The position numbers and the translations under genes were made by a program. DNA of 64,000 nt from Halomonas litopenaei (lineage in GTDB: Bacteria; Pseudomonadota; Gammaproteobacteria; Pseudomonadales; Halomonadaceae). The notes beneath the pieces were generated by a model. It searched no databases. It was not told the origin of the DNA and saw only the letters and a list, made by a program, of their open reading frames with translations. Of this stretch, positions 10,565 through 18,712 are shown piece after piece (the stretch's first letter is position 1; each line of letters begins with the position of its first letter). The stretch is taken from NCBI RefSeq assembly GCF_003045775.1, contig NZ_PXNS01000001.1:310001-374000 (forward strand), given 5' to 3'.

Positions 10565-11044
10565 GGCGCTTCCTAATGGTGTGTTTCCAAGTATATCAAT
10601 GGCTTGTTTAGATTGCTTGAATCGGCTGTAGTCTTCCATCGAGACTTCGTTCAGTGCTGGGTCGAGCAATTTAATGTCCCAAACCAAGATCTACTGGTCG
10701 AGATCCTTGTCATGAAAAAGGCGTGAAGACGCTCAGGTGTCGCTGAGGAGGGAGTATGGGAAAGGCGTTGATTTTTCGGAAAAATGGAGGGGTTGTCGGT
10801 AAGTTGGAGCAGTGGCAAAAGAAAATTTGTTCATTAATATTTGACGAAAAATAACATCTAATTTTTTTAGCCTTTTCCTTCATTTTTCGTTGTTGTCCCA
10901 CCTTGGTTGTCTCAGATTTCTGAAGGCGCGTGAGAAATTGTCGCGCCATGTTGAATCCCACGCGCATTGAATGCCTAAGGAGAATTAGAATAGGTTGGAA
11001 GCCTGCCTATGATCAACGTACGGCAATGATAAGGAGTAAGGCCC
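10565..11044. other. AT-rich intergenic region between divergent genes
   Basis: This 480-bp spacer separates the divergent LysR gene and the exported amidohydrolase. The 10740-10960 part is clearly AT-rich (for example TTCATTAATATTTGACG and an ATTTTTC/GAAAAAT hairpin near 10770). It is the likely site of both promoters and the LysR binding site. A possible 85-codon minus-strand frame here has no convincing start or family. Confidence 0.5.
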
Positions 11045-12706
11045 ATGCTCAATAAAACGTTGCTTGCGTTGTCGGTTGCCGGCGCCAGTCTTGGTGTTTG
11101 TGCCGATACCATCGTGATTCATGATGCCAACGGCTACGGTTTCGATGTCCATCGTCAGCTGGTGAGCTTTACCACCCTTGTCGTCGAGGATGGCAAGGTG
11201 GTGGCACGAGGCGATGAGCAACTGCTATCGCAGTACCCTGAACCACAGGCAACGATCGATGCGGGAGGCCTCACGCTGTTGCCTGGCCTGATCGACGCCC
11301 ACGGACATCTGATGGGGCTCGGCTATGGCCTGCTCGAGGTCGAGTTGCGTGGCCTGGCGTCGGCCGAGCAGAGCGCTGATGAAGTCGCCGACTTCGCTGC
11401 GGCAAATCCCGATCTGGAATGGATACGCGGCAGGGGATGGAATCAGGTGCTGTGGGACGGCAAGGCATTTCCCACCGCGCAAGTGCTCGATGAAGTGATT
11501 GCCGATCGCCCCGTGGTGCTGAGTCGAGTGGATGGGCATGCGATCTGGGTCAACAGCAAGGCCATGGAAATGGCAGGCGTGGATGGCGAGACCCAGGCAC
11601 CGGAAGGGGGCGAGATCATTCGTGATGATGCCGGCACACCGACCGGCGTTTTCATCGACAATGCCGAGCTGCTTATCACCGACAAGATTCCCCCGCGCAG
11701 TGCACTGGAAATGGCCAAGGCCTTCGATACCGCTGTGGCACATCTGCAGGAGCTTGGCATCACCGGAATGCACGATGCCGGCGCCAGCGCCGCTGAGCTT
11801 GAGATGTACCGGTCCAGGGCCGATGCAGGTGAGTTGGGGGTGCGCATCTACCCGATGGTGTCTTCAAGCGACCCACAGCTTGACGAGATTCTCGCGCAGG
11901 GCATCCACGACGACCCCGAAGACTGGCTGGATATTCGCAGCGTCAAGATCTATGCAGATGGCGCCCTCGGCAGCAGAGGAGCGGCGCTGCTGGCACCCTA
12001 CAGTGATAGACCCGATTCCAGCGGACTGATGATCCAGAATCAGGATGCCCTGCAGGCGCTGGTCGATCAGGTCAGCAGCCAGGGATTCCAGGCCAATATG
12101 CACGCGATAGGCGACCGGGCCAATCGTGTCGCTCTGGACGTCTATGCGCGTAGCCTGGAGCAGGATCCCCAGCGGCGTGAGCTTCGCCATCGCATCGAGC
12201 ATGCGCAGGTGGTGAGCGTCGATGATATACCGCGATTTACGGAACTTGGCGTCATTCCCTCGATGCAGCCCACCCATGCGACCAGCGACAAGAACATGGC
12301 CGGCGACCGGCTAGGCCAGGAGCGTCTTGCCGGTGCTTACGCCTGGCGCTTTTTCATGGACAGTGGTAGTCGTATCGCCGCGGGTTCCGACTTTCCGGTC
12401 GAGCCTGCCAACCCCTTTTACGGCTTGCACGCCGCCGTGACTCGGGAAGACCGCGACGACCAGCCCGAAGGAGGCTGGCTGCCCGGGCAGAAGCTCACCG
12501 TGGCCGAAGCCCTGCGCGGCTTTACCGTCGATGCGGCCTACGCGGCGCACCAGGAGGGTAGCCTGGGTGGCTTGATGCCGGGGCAGTGGGCGGATTTTGT
12601 GCTGGTGGATACCGATATTCTGCGTGCCGATCCGGCTGAGCTCTGGCAAACCCGGGTGAGTGAAACCTGGATTGCCGGAGAGCGAGTGTTTGTGCGGGAC
12701 CAATAG
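11045..12706 (+). CDS. Exported YtcJ-like metal-dependent amidohydrolase
   Basis: This 553-aa amidohydrolase-superfamily protein of the YtcJ/N-substituted formamide deformylase-like type starts with a signal peptide (MLNKTLLALSVAGASLGVCA, cleavage likely before DT), so it acts outside the cytoplasm. The metal-binding HGH (86-88) sits in LPGLIDAHGHL. Further conserved blocks are SRVDGHAIWVNSKAM, MHAIGDRAN, RHRIEHAQ and GSDFPVE. AAGGAG lies just before the ATG. It is divergent from the LysR gene at 9629-10564. The substrate is unknown; hydrolysis of an amide or cyclic amide is inferred from the fold. Confidence 0.85.
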   Translation: MLNKTLLALSVAGASLGVCADTIVIHDANGYGFDVHRQLVSFTTLVVEDGKVVARGDEQLLSQYPEPQATIDAGGLTLLPGLIDAHGHLMGLGYGLLEVELRGLASAEQSADEVADFAAANPDLEWIRGRGWNQVLWDGKAFPTAQVLDEVIADRPVVLSRVDGHAIWVNSKAMEMAGVDGETQAPEGGEIIRDDAGTPTGVFIDNAELLITDKIPPRSALEMAKAFDTAVAHLQELGITGMHDAGASAAELEMYRSRADAGELGVRIYPMVSSSDPQLDEILAQGIHDDPEDWLDIRSVKIYADGALGSRGAALLAPYSDRPDSSGLMIQNQDALQALVDQVSSQGFQANMHAIGDRANRVALDVYARSLEQDPQRRELRHRIEHAQVVSVDDIPRFTELGVIPSMQPTHATSDKNMAGDRLGQERLAGAYAWRFFMDSGSRIAAGSDFPVEPANPFYGLHAAVTREDRDDQPEGGWLPGQKLTVAEALRGFTVDAAYAAHQEGSLGGLMPGQWADFVLVDTDILRADPAELWQTRVSETWIAGERVFVRDQ

Positions 12707-12788
12707 GCCGAAAGGTGCCCTACAAGGCTTGGAGCAAGGCCGATATGCTGAGGTTGCGGCGAAGGGGGGAGGGCGCCTGTTTACTCGT

Positions 12789-13394
12789 TCACGATGGCTC
12801 GATTTCAGTCTGACTCAGGGCGGTGATGGCGGTCTCGGCCAGACCCACCAGCGATGAAATGTCCAGCAGCGAGGAGTGATGATACTCGGCGAGGCCGGGC
12901 TGGGTCCGCCAGTAGCGGGAGTCCTGTCCATCGATCTCCCACCCTGGCGGAATGTCCTGGACATCCCGCGGTTCGATGCTGAACGCGGCCACCAGCCCTT
13001 CGCCCTGATGCCAGCTCAGCAAGGTGGTCAGTGGCTGGCCGTTGTCGCGATTGATGAAGCACCGAAACAACCCTTGGGTCCAGACGTTCTGGGGGCTCGG
13101 TTGCTGTTCCGGGGCGAGTTCTCCGATGGAGAGCTCGCGCCAGATGGTGCCCTTGATCAATGGCTTCCAGATGCGCTTCGACGCCTTCAGCAGGATTTCC
13201 AGATAATCGTTGCGGATCTGATGCGCCAGAATCAGCGTATTGCAGTGGTTGATGAGTTCGTCCCACTGCATGCCGACCGCCAGGTGCTCCAGCTCATGGG
13301 CGAGCAGGGCGTCCACGGCGTGTCGTGTGGAAGGGTGTTGCAGGTAGTCGTGAAGCGGGTCGGACAGTTTCAGGTCATGGCGAGAGGTTTTCAT
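12789..13394 (-). CDS. Hypothetical protein
   Basis: I do not recognise this 201-aa protein. It is soluble, with no signal peptide or membrane segment. The start at 13394 (MKTSRHDLKLSDPLHDYLQH) has AGGGA 5 nt upstream; the longer frame to 13505 lacks such a site. The N-terminal half is helical with a HELEH motif (about residues 33-37) that resembles a metal-binding pattern but has no supporting context. The C-terminal half is Trp- and Gln-rich. Codon use matches neighbouring genes. It converges with the amidohydrolase at 11045-12706. Confidence 0.7.
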   Translation of the reverse strand: MKTSRHDLKLSDPLHDYLQHPSTRHAVDALLAHELEHLAVGMQWDELINHCNTLILAHQIRNDYLEILLKASKRIWKPLIKGTIWRELSIGELAPEQQPSPQNVWTQGLFRCFINRDNGQPLTTLLSWHQGEGLVAAFSIEPRDVQDIPPGWEIDGQDSRYWRTQPGLAEYHHSSLLDISSLVGLAETAITALSQTEIEPS

Positions 13395-13763
13395 ATCGGT
13401 CCCTGCTGGGAAGAGGGACGGAATGCCACCTCTTGCCCCCGAAAAGCGATGCGACGGCGTCCATGCCGTCGCTGACTTGTCACTCGACCAATCCTTGGTC
13501 GGCAAGATCAGAATAGCCCCCTTAGACGGCTGTGCCTTTGACCAGGATCAGGTGGCCATGAGCATGGTTGTGCGATAGCGCTACTTTGCTGTTTTTTGGG
13601 CACAACTGGCCCAGTGTGGCGGAAAAACCTGTGGCCAGCTCTTCGCTTCAGCGCACCGTGGCCGTGCGTGAAGCGCGGGGCGAGGCTCGTGCGCCGGCTT
13701 TACAAGGGTTCGAGGCTCATCCATGTTGCCATTCTGAATCCACCGTCGGGCAGGAGGCTCATC
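13395..13763. other. Intergenic region with an 8-bp hairpin
   Basis: This 369-bp region lies between divergent genes. It contains a perfect inverted repeat GCGACGGC/GCCGTCGC with loop GTCCAT at 13451-13472, about 60 bp upstream of the minus-strand hypothetical gene, and otherwise no gene I can support. Promoters for both flanking genes should lie here. Confidence 0.4.
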
Positions 13764-15467
13764 ATGAAGAAGCTGATCAACGATCCCAGAGGCAGCGTTC
13801 GCGAGATGCTGGAAGGCATGGTGGCCCTTCATCCTGGGCTTGCGCTGATGGATGAAGAAAACGTGGTCATCGACGCTAGCTTACCTGAAGACCCTGAGCG
13901 TCGGTCGGTGGCGGTGATATCCGGCGGCGGCAGCGGACACGAGCCGGCCCACGCTGGCTACGTCGGGCGCGGCATGTTGACGGCCGCCGTGGCGGGAGAC
14001 GTTTTTACCTCACCGAGCGTCGATGCCGTGCTGGCGGCGATCCTTGCCTGCGCCGGTCCACGTGGGGCCCTGCTGGTGGTAAAGAACTATACCGGGGATC
14101 GTCTCAACTTCCGCCTTGCCGCTGAACTGGCAAGGGTCCGGGGGATTCCAGTAGAGGTGGTGATGGTCGCCGATGACGTGGCGCTGCGCGATTCACTACC
14201 CCGGGAGCAGAGTCGTGGTGTGGCCGGGACGGTACTGGTGCACAAGATCGCCGGTGCCGCTGTGGCCCGTGGTCTACCCCTCGAGGAGGTCGCCGCGCTG
14301 GCTCGGGGAGCGGCCGAATCGGTGGCGACCATGGGTATTTCCTTGGGTGCCTGCACGGTGCCGGCGGTCGGCCGGCCGGGGTTCGAACTCGGTGATGACG
14401 AGATCGAATTCGGATTGGGCATCCATGGCGAGAAAGGGGTTCGCAAGTCGGCCATGCTGCCGGCGGATACCATCGTCGATAGCATGCTGGAATCTCTGAG
14501 CCAGGCGTTGTCGGTGAAGGGGTGTCGCCTGGGTGTGCTGGTCAATGGTCTCGGCGGCACACCGCCGATGGAGCTTGCCATCGTGGCGCGACGGGCCTTG
14601 ACCAGGCTGCGTGAGCTAGGGGCCGAGCCGGTGCTGGGGTGGTGCGGCAACTTCATGACGGCGTTGGAAATGCCGGGGTGCTCGCTGTCGTTGATGGTGC
14701 TCGACGAAGCCCGCGAGGACTTGCTCACGTCGCCGACCGAGGTACGCATCTGGCCAGGCAGTGCCGAAGTGGCAGCGGAGGTGAAGAGTGTGACTGCCAG
14801 CGTGCTTGATGAGCCGCTGCCGGGCGCCGACGAGGCTGGACCACCCTGCGAGCGACTTCAGCGAGCGGTGGCGGCGGTGGCGAGCGCCATGGTGGCCAGC
14901 GAGGAGCGCTTGACCGAGCTCGACAGTGCCGCCGGCGACGGCGACCTGGGGGCCAGCATGGTGCGCGCGGCCCAGGCGCTGCGCAAGCTGCCGGACAGCG
15001 CTTTTGGTGCGCCTGCCGACTGCCTGGCCAGAGCCGGGGAGGCCCTGAGGCGAGCGATCGGAGGAAGCTCAGGTCCCTTCTACGCCTTTGCCCTGCTGCG
15101 TGCGTCGCAGGCATTGCCGAGCGAAGGGGAGGTCGCGGCGCAGGATTGGGCAAGAGCGCTCAAGGCCGCCGGCGACGCTATCGCCGAGATCGGAGGTGCT
15201 GCTCCTGGGGATCGCACCATGCTGGATGCTCTGGTGCCGGCCAGCCAGGCCTTCGAGGCCGCGCTGGCAGAGGGATTGGACGGATCTCAGGCCTTTGCTC
15301 GGGCGGTCGAGGCGGCCTGGCGCGGCGTCGAGGCTTCGGCCCGCATGCATCCACGCTTTGGTCGCGCGGCCTACCTCGGCGATCGGGTGATGGGCGTGCC
15401 CGACGGTGGCGCCGAGGCGGTGGCAAAATGGCTCGAGGCCATCGACCGGTCCTGCGGCCAGCGCTAG
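13764..15467 (+). CDS. dhaK: Single-chain dihydroxyacetone kinase (DhaK-DhaL fusion)
   Basis: This 567-aa ATP-dependent kinase converts dihydroxyacetone (and often glyceraldehyde) to its phosphate. The N-terminal DhaK domain has GGGSGHEP (54-61), NYTGDRLNF with D112, and the substrate-binding histidine H221 in GLGIHGEKG. The C-terminal DhaL nucleotide domain has the metal-binding DSAAGDGDLG (387-396). Domain order and length fit the single-chain ATP-dependent type rather than the PTS-dependent three-subunit type. AGGAGG lies 7 nt before the ATG. The TAG stop lies inside a CTAG and abuts a duplicated piece of the convergent exoD gene. Confidence 0.93.
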   Translation: MKKLINDPRGSVREMLEGMVALHPGLALMDEENVVIDASLPEDPERRSVAVISGGGSGHEPAHAGYVGRGMLTAAVAGDVFTSPSVDAVLAAILACAGPRGALLVVKNYTGDRLNFRLAAELARVRGIPVEVVMVADDVALRDSLPREQSRGVAGTVLVHKIAGAAVARGLPLEEVAALARGAAESVATMGISLGACTVPAVGRPGFELGDDEIEFGLGIHGEKGVRKSAMLPADTIVDSMLESLSQALSVKGCRLGVLVNGLGGTPPMELAIVARRALTRLRELGAEPVLGWCGNFMTALEMPGCSLSLMVLDEAREDLLTSPTEVRIWPGSAEVAAEVKSVTASVLDEPLPGADEAGPPCERLQRAVAAVASAMVASEERLTELDSAAGDGDLGASMVRAAQALRKLPDSAFGAPADCLARAGEALRRAIGGSSGPFYAFALLRASQALPSEGEVAAQDWARALKAAGDAIAEIGGAAPGDRTMLDALVPASQAFEAALAEGLDGSQAFARAVEAAWRGVEASARMHPRFGRAAYLGDRVMGVPDGGAEAVAKWLEAIDRSCGQR

Positions 15468-15561
15468 AGCGCCACCAGTACCACCCAGGCGGTGGATAGG
15501 GTGAAGAGATAGCCCAGCAGCGCCATCAGGCCGTCTCGTGCCAGCAGGGCCAGGCCGAACA
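15464..15561 (-). pseudogene. 98-bp duplicated 3' end of exoD
   Basis: This stretch matches 15761-15858, the last 32 codons and stop of exoD, in the same orientation, with five mismatches in 98 bp. All five are third-position synonymous changes in the exoD frame, so the two copies diverged while both were translated. Homology stops sharply at 15561. The next 56 bp (15562-15617) match nothing else in the window and lead into the MITE-like element. It begins at the CTAG that contains the dhaK stop. Confidence 0.85.
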
Positions 15562-15617
15562 GTGATCAGAGAGAGGGGGCCGCGCCCGCTTTGCTCTAAA
15601 GAAGGGGGGGCTTCGTG

Positions 15618-15764
15618 CTAGGCGCTGTCCGAAAAGTCGACGAGCGAAGGTTAGACAAGGCAAAAATCGGTGAGAGAGCGCAGTTTACGGGGTGTAAATG
15701 AGCATTTTGATCCGATTTTTAACGCCGTATTACCGAGCGCAGGCACTTTTCAGACAAGCCCTAG
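15618..15764 (-). mobile_element. MITE-like element, copy A (139 bp plus CTAG duplications)
   Basis: A 139-bp element (15622-15760) is flanked by direct CTAG repeats at 15618-15621 and 15761-15764. The ends GCGCTGTCCGAAAAGT and, inverted, GGCTTGTCTGAAAAGT form imperfect terminal inverted repeats. Internal AAAAATCGG/CCGATTTTT arms give the element a hairpin core. It has no coding capacity. It differs from copy C (60376-60522) at one base, in opposite orientation. The right CTAG includes the exoD stop codon. Confidence 0.85.
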
Positions 15765-16366
15765 AGCGCCACCAGCACCACCCAGGCGGTCGATAGGGTG
15801 AAGAGGTAGCCCAGTAGCGCCATCAGGCCGTCTCGCGCCAGCAGGGCCAGGCCGAACATGGTCTGAGCCGCGCCGGCGAGCGTGGCACTGAATGGAATCA
15901 GTTCCATCGGTGGCGTGGCGAGCGCAATGGCCAGACAGGCCAGGCCGATGGGGTAACGGGCGATCTGACCGGTGAATACAGTCAGCCTCGGTTTCAACAA
16001 CCGATCGATCCAGGCGGCCGGCTTGCGCATCCAGCCGATGGTTCGCTCGACCTTGTCGGTCTCCACCTCACGCCGCGCCAGCCAGGCCGGCAGCCAGACA
16101 CTCTTTTTTCCGGCTAACAATTGTGCTGCAGCAAGCACGACTAGCAGCGCCATCATGGTGGGCACGCCGGGGATATCACCGATCAGCGGAGTGAGCGTGA
16201 CCAGGCCTGCGACCAGCAGGATGGGGGCAAAGCTGCGCCTGCCGACGGCGTTGATGACCTCAGCCAGACTCAGGCAGCGCTTGTCCTGGCTGGCAGCCTG
16301 TAGCTGGTCGAGCAGTTCGGTCAAGGATTCTGGAGAGGACTCTGAAGCGGTGGAACTCGTCGGCAT
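15761..16366 (-). CDS. exoD: ExoD-family (exopolysaccharide synthesis) membrane protein
   Basis: This 201-aa inner-membrane protein fits the ExoD family, named for a rhizobial exopolysaccharide/alkali-sensitivity gene; its molecular function is not established. A cytosolic N-terminal helix pair (SLTELLDQLQAASQDKRCLS) is followed by RSFAPILLVAGLVTLTPLIG and several hydrophobic segments up to the C-terminus. The start at 16366 (MPTSSTASESS) has GAGG upstream; the longer frame lacks the family N-terminus. It converges with dhaK, and the two stop codons originally shared one CTAG before repeat insertion separated them. Confidence 0.85.
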   Translation of the reverse strand: MPTSSTASESSPESLTELLDQLQAASQDKRCLSLAEVINAVGRRSFAPILLVAGLVTLTPLIGDIPGVPTMMALLVVLAAAQLLAGKKSVWLPAWLARREVETDKVERTIGWMRKPAAWIDRLLKPRLTVFTGQIARYPIGLACLAIALATPPMELIPFSATLAGAAQTMFGLALLARDGLMALLGYLFTLSTAWVVLVAL

Positions 16367-16616
16367 GGGGCCTCGGGCGTGGGTAAAGCGACGTAGTATG
16401 GGGGCTGGAAAAGCCGCCTGTCCATGCCGTGAACCCTGCGCGCTTGTCGCCTCCGGAGGCAGGCGGCGGTGTAGAGGCAGGCTTGCCAGGCCTGTCACAT
16501 CGGTCGTCAACTGCGTCCGCGCTTGTCGATGCGACGGCGACAGAACGGTGTCCAGGCAAGGGGCGAGGCGGGTGCGAGTTTAATATAAGTAGTTTCTTAT
16601 TTTTAGAAGTTGTCGT

Positions 16617-16679
16617 ATGCTGAAACTGATACGAGTCCTTCCCTATATCGGGGAGGGCTTTTTTTGTTGCCAGGCCTGA
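16617..16679 (+). promoter_or_regulatory. Candidate leader peptide of rnk overlapping a terminator
   Basis: A 20-codon open frame (MLKLIRVLPYIGEGFFCCQA) starts at an ATG with AGAAG upstream and runs through the intrinsic terminator at 16637-16665. This is the arrangement seen in attenuators, where translation of a leader decides hairpin formation. The frame has no obvious regulatory codon run, so chance is possible. Confidence 0.35.
16637..16665 (+). terminator. Intrinsic terminator in the rnk leader
   Basis: The stem CCTTCCC/GGGAGGG (one G-T pair) has loop TATATCG and is followed by C and about seven T. No plus-strand gene precedes it nearby, since exoD runs the other way. It must therefore end a short RNA or act as an attenuator for rnk, which starts 68 nt downstream. 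Confidence 0.8.
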
Positions 16680-16732
16680 TTCTCGATCGTTGTCTTCGAC
16701 GCAGGCCGACGTTTAGCAGTGAGGTGCCAAGG

Positions 16733-17137
16733 ATGTCGTTGAGACTTGCCAACCGTCTTGATGCGGAGCGTTTACAGCGCCTGATCGATGAAGCCTGCGG
16801 AACCGAACGGGCTGCCGCCGACCTGCTGGAAGAGCGACTGGAGCGTGCCGAGATTCGCGACCCGGACGAGATGCCCGATGACGTGGTCAGCATGAACAGC
16901 AAGGTTGTGCTCAGGGACGTCGACACGGACCGACTTCTGACGCGCACGCTGGTCTATCCTCATGCGCTGGCGACGACCGAAGATGGTCTATCGGTGATGG
17001 CGCCGCTGGGCGCCGAGCTGTTGACCCGTCGGGTCGGGGAAGAGTGGACGACCCAGGTGGCATTGGGGAAGCCAGGGCGCTGGCGGGTGGAAGAGATATT
17101 GTGGCAGCCGGAGCGAGAGCGTCAGTTTCATCGCTAG
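16733..17137 (+). CDS. rnk: Rnk-type regulator of nucleoside diphosphate kinase
   Basis: This 134-aa protein belongs to the Rnk/GreA-GreB C-terminal family. Rnk binds RNA polymerase near the secondary channel and influences nucleoside diphosphate kinase levels in E. coli and Pseudomonas. An N-terminal helical region (LANRLDAERLQRLIDEACG) is followed by the conserved MPDDVVSMNSKVVLRDVDT, RTLVYPHAL and SVMAPLGAELL blocks. The start at 16733 is chosen because the longer frame upstream passes through the leader terminator. The TAG stop lies in the CTAG at which MITE copy B begins, so the insertion left the reading frame intact. Confidence 0.88.
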   Translation: MSLRLANRLDAERLQRLIDEACGTERAAADLLEERLERAEIRDPDEMPDDVVSMNSKVVLRDVDTDRLLTRTLVYPHALATTEDGLSVMAPLGAELLTRRVGEEWTTQVALGKPGRWRVEEILWQPERERQFHR

Positions 17138-17284
17138 GGCTTGTCTGAAAAGTGCCTGCGCTCGGTAATACGGCGTTAAAAATCGGCTGGTGCGCCAGCC
17201 CGGTCAAAATACTCATTTACACCCCGTAAACTGCGCTTTCTCACCGATTTTTGCCTTGTCTAACCTTCGTTCGTCGACTTTTCG
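17134..17284 (+). mobile_element. MITE-like element, copy B (degenerate)
   Basis: This copy shares the left end GGCTTGTCTGAAAAGT and most of the internal sequence of copies A and C. It carries about 16 extra bases (a CTGG/CCAG mini-hairpin) after AAAAATCGG. Homology ends at CGACTTTTCG, without the right terminal repeat or a second CTAG. The left CTAG contains the rnk stop codon. It is an older, decayed insertion. Confidence 0.8.
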
Positions 17285-17366
17285 CTCATCGACTTCTCGC
17301 TCAAGGCCCAGTGAGCAGCGCAGCCGCAGCCTTTGGCATCACCTGGATGAGCAAAGGAGGAGGGAG

Positions 17367-17711
17367 ATGGGCCGATTCACTCACCGGTTCTCAGGGTGTG
17401 TCCTCGGGCTGGGGCTTTTCCTCGCGGGTACAGGCGTTGCCGTGGCCGATATTGTCGTGCGGTTCTCCGGGACTCAGGGCATTCCCTTCACCGCTCAGTG
17501 GGAGTGGACGGGCCCAGGGCAGGAGCACAGGAGCGGGACCTGGGCGGGACGGGCGCCTCGGGTAGAGCGCCTGCCTGACGGAAGGTTCAGCATGACCGTC
17601 ATCCAGCAGGCGTCCGGGGGCCGGCTGGAGGTGCTGGTCACCGGGCGTGGCAATCGTTCTTCCTCGTCCAGCAGTGGTGCCGGGGCGACGATGTTGTTCT
17701 CGTTGCAGTGA
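17367..17711 (+). CDS. Hypothetical exported protein
   Basis: This 114-aa protein has a clear signal peptide (hydrophobic core VLGLGLFLAGTGVAVA, cleavage likely before DIVV). The mature part of about 90 aa is beta-rich (VVRFSGTQGIPFTAQWEW) with a serine-rich stretch near the C-terminus. A strong AGGAGGAGGG precedes the ATG at 17367. No family is recognised. It lies downstream of the decayed MITE copy B, which may have disturbed its promoter, and converges with the CsgD-like regulator. Confidence 0.7.
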   Translation: MGRFTHRFSGCVLGLGLFLAGTGVAVADIVVRFSGTQGIPFTAQWEWTGPGQEHRSGTWAGRAPRVERLPDGRFSMTVIQQASGGRLEVLVTGRGNRSSSSSSGAGATMLFSLQ

Positions 17712-17741
17712 GCCTGGCCGCAAGGCCATGTCGTGATCGGT

Positions 17742-18464
17742 TCAGCGAGGCTCGAGCTCCCGGGGCAGACGGCTGCGATGTGAATTCTTTGTCATGGGGG
17801 GCGGGATGCCCAGGTGCTTGCGCGCCCAGTGTGCGGCCTCGGCGCGGTGATGCACCTTGATCTTCTTGAAGATGTTGTACAGGTGAGACTTGACCGTATG
17901 CTCACTCAGGAACAGTTGGGTGGCGATATCCTGGTTGGACGCGCCGTTGCCGATGAAGCCGAGAATTTCCAGCTCCCGCTGGGTCAGGCCGGCGACGGGA
18001 CGGTAGGTGTTGAACTGCTGTCGTCGGAAATATTCGAACATCTGCTGAAGCAGCGGACGCGACATCCACAGGGCGCCATCGAGGAGTTGGATGATTCCCT
18101 TGCAGATATTGTCCAGTTCGTCGCGGCGATAGAAGATGCCCTGAAGGTGCAATGACGCCAACAATTCAGCGGCTTGTTCCTGGTTGGCCAGGTTGAACGC
18201 CGCCAGCAGAATGTCGGGAAACTGTGCCTTGAGCTCGTGGCAGCGATGCATGTCGCTGTGCGATAGCTGATCGGCGTCCAGTAGCCACAGTTGCACACCA
18301 GGAGGTGAGTTCGACAGTTCCGCTTCCAGGCCGGACACCGCCTCCGGGGCAAGAGGACTGACCTGGCAGTCGAGTACCTGGCTCAGGTGATGGGTGAACA
18401 ACTGCGACTGCACGTTGGGGTGCGTGATCAGCCGGACGATCGGACCTTCCTGAAGGGCAGACAT
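17742..18464 (-). CDS. CsgD-like LuxR-family transcriptional regulator
   Basis: This 241-aa protein has the CsgD layout: an N-terminal atypical receiver-like domain and a C-terminal LuxR helix-turn-helix. The DNA-binding part reads LTQRELEILGFIGNGASNQD, then LSEHTVKSHLYNIFKKI, very close to the CsgD pattern (GASN..IA..LF.SE.TVK.HLYN.FKKI). The middle GIFYRRDELDNICKGI also resembles CsgD. CsgD controls biofilm matrix genes in enterobacteria. Here nfrAB and exoD in the window are candidate matrix-related targets, by inference only. The start at 18464 has GGAGGGG upstream. The leader contains a 9-bp palindrome (18523-18544). Confidence 0.85.
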   Translation of the reverse strand: MSALQEGPIVRLITHPNVQSQLFTHHLSQVLDCQVSPLAPEAVSGLEAELSNSPPGVQLWLLDADQLSHSDMHRCHELKAQFPDILLAAFNLANQEQAAELLASLHLQGIFYRRDELDNICKGIIQLLDGALWMSRPLLQQMFEYFRRQQFNTYRPVAGLTQRELEILGFIGNGASNQDIATQLFLSEHTVKSHLYNIFKKIKVHHRAEAAHWARKHLGIPPPMTKNSHRSRLPRELEPR

Positions 18465-18522
18465 CGTCCCCTCCCTGTTCCCATGCGATGATTGATCGTT
18501 ATCGTTTTTTGGTGATGCCGAT

Positions 18523-18544
18523 TTAGTATCGTTATCGATACTAA
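18523..18544. promoter_or_regulatory. Palindrome upstream of the CsgD-like gene
   Basis: Perfect arms TTAGTATCG and CGATACTAA are separated by TTAT, about 60 bp before the start codon. The core ATCGTTATCG also occurs at about 18495-18503, giving a direct repeat. This could be an operator, possibly autoregulatory; no known consensus is assigned. Confidence 0.45.
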
Positions 18545-18712
18545 TATGCTTGTAAATGACCATTGGGCGTGAACTTTGTCATTTCCGAAGAATGGTTTTT
18601 TTGATTCAGGCCGCAAAGGATGGCCGCTGAGCGCCGTGGGTCGTAGGTGTCAGCACGCTGAACTGTGCGCCATTCGTCGTCTAGTCCATCGGAATTCTCA
18701 CGAGGGAGTGTG

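Noticed and set aside
10710..10967. 85-codon minus-strand frame in the LysR intergenic region
   Set aside because: AT-rich promoter region, no ribosome binding site, Lys/Phe-rich composition explained by base content.
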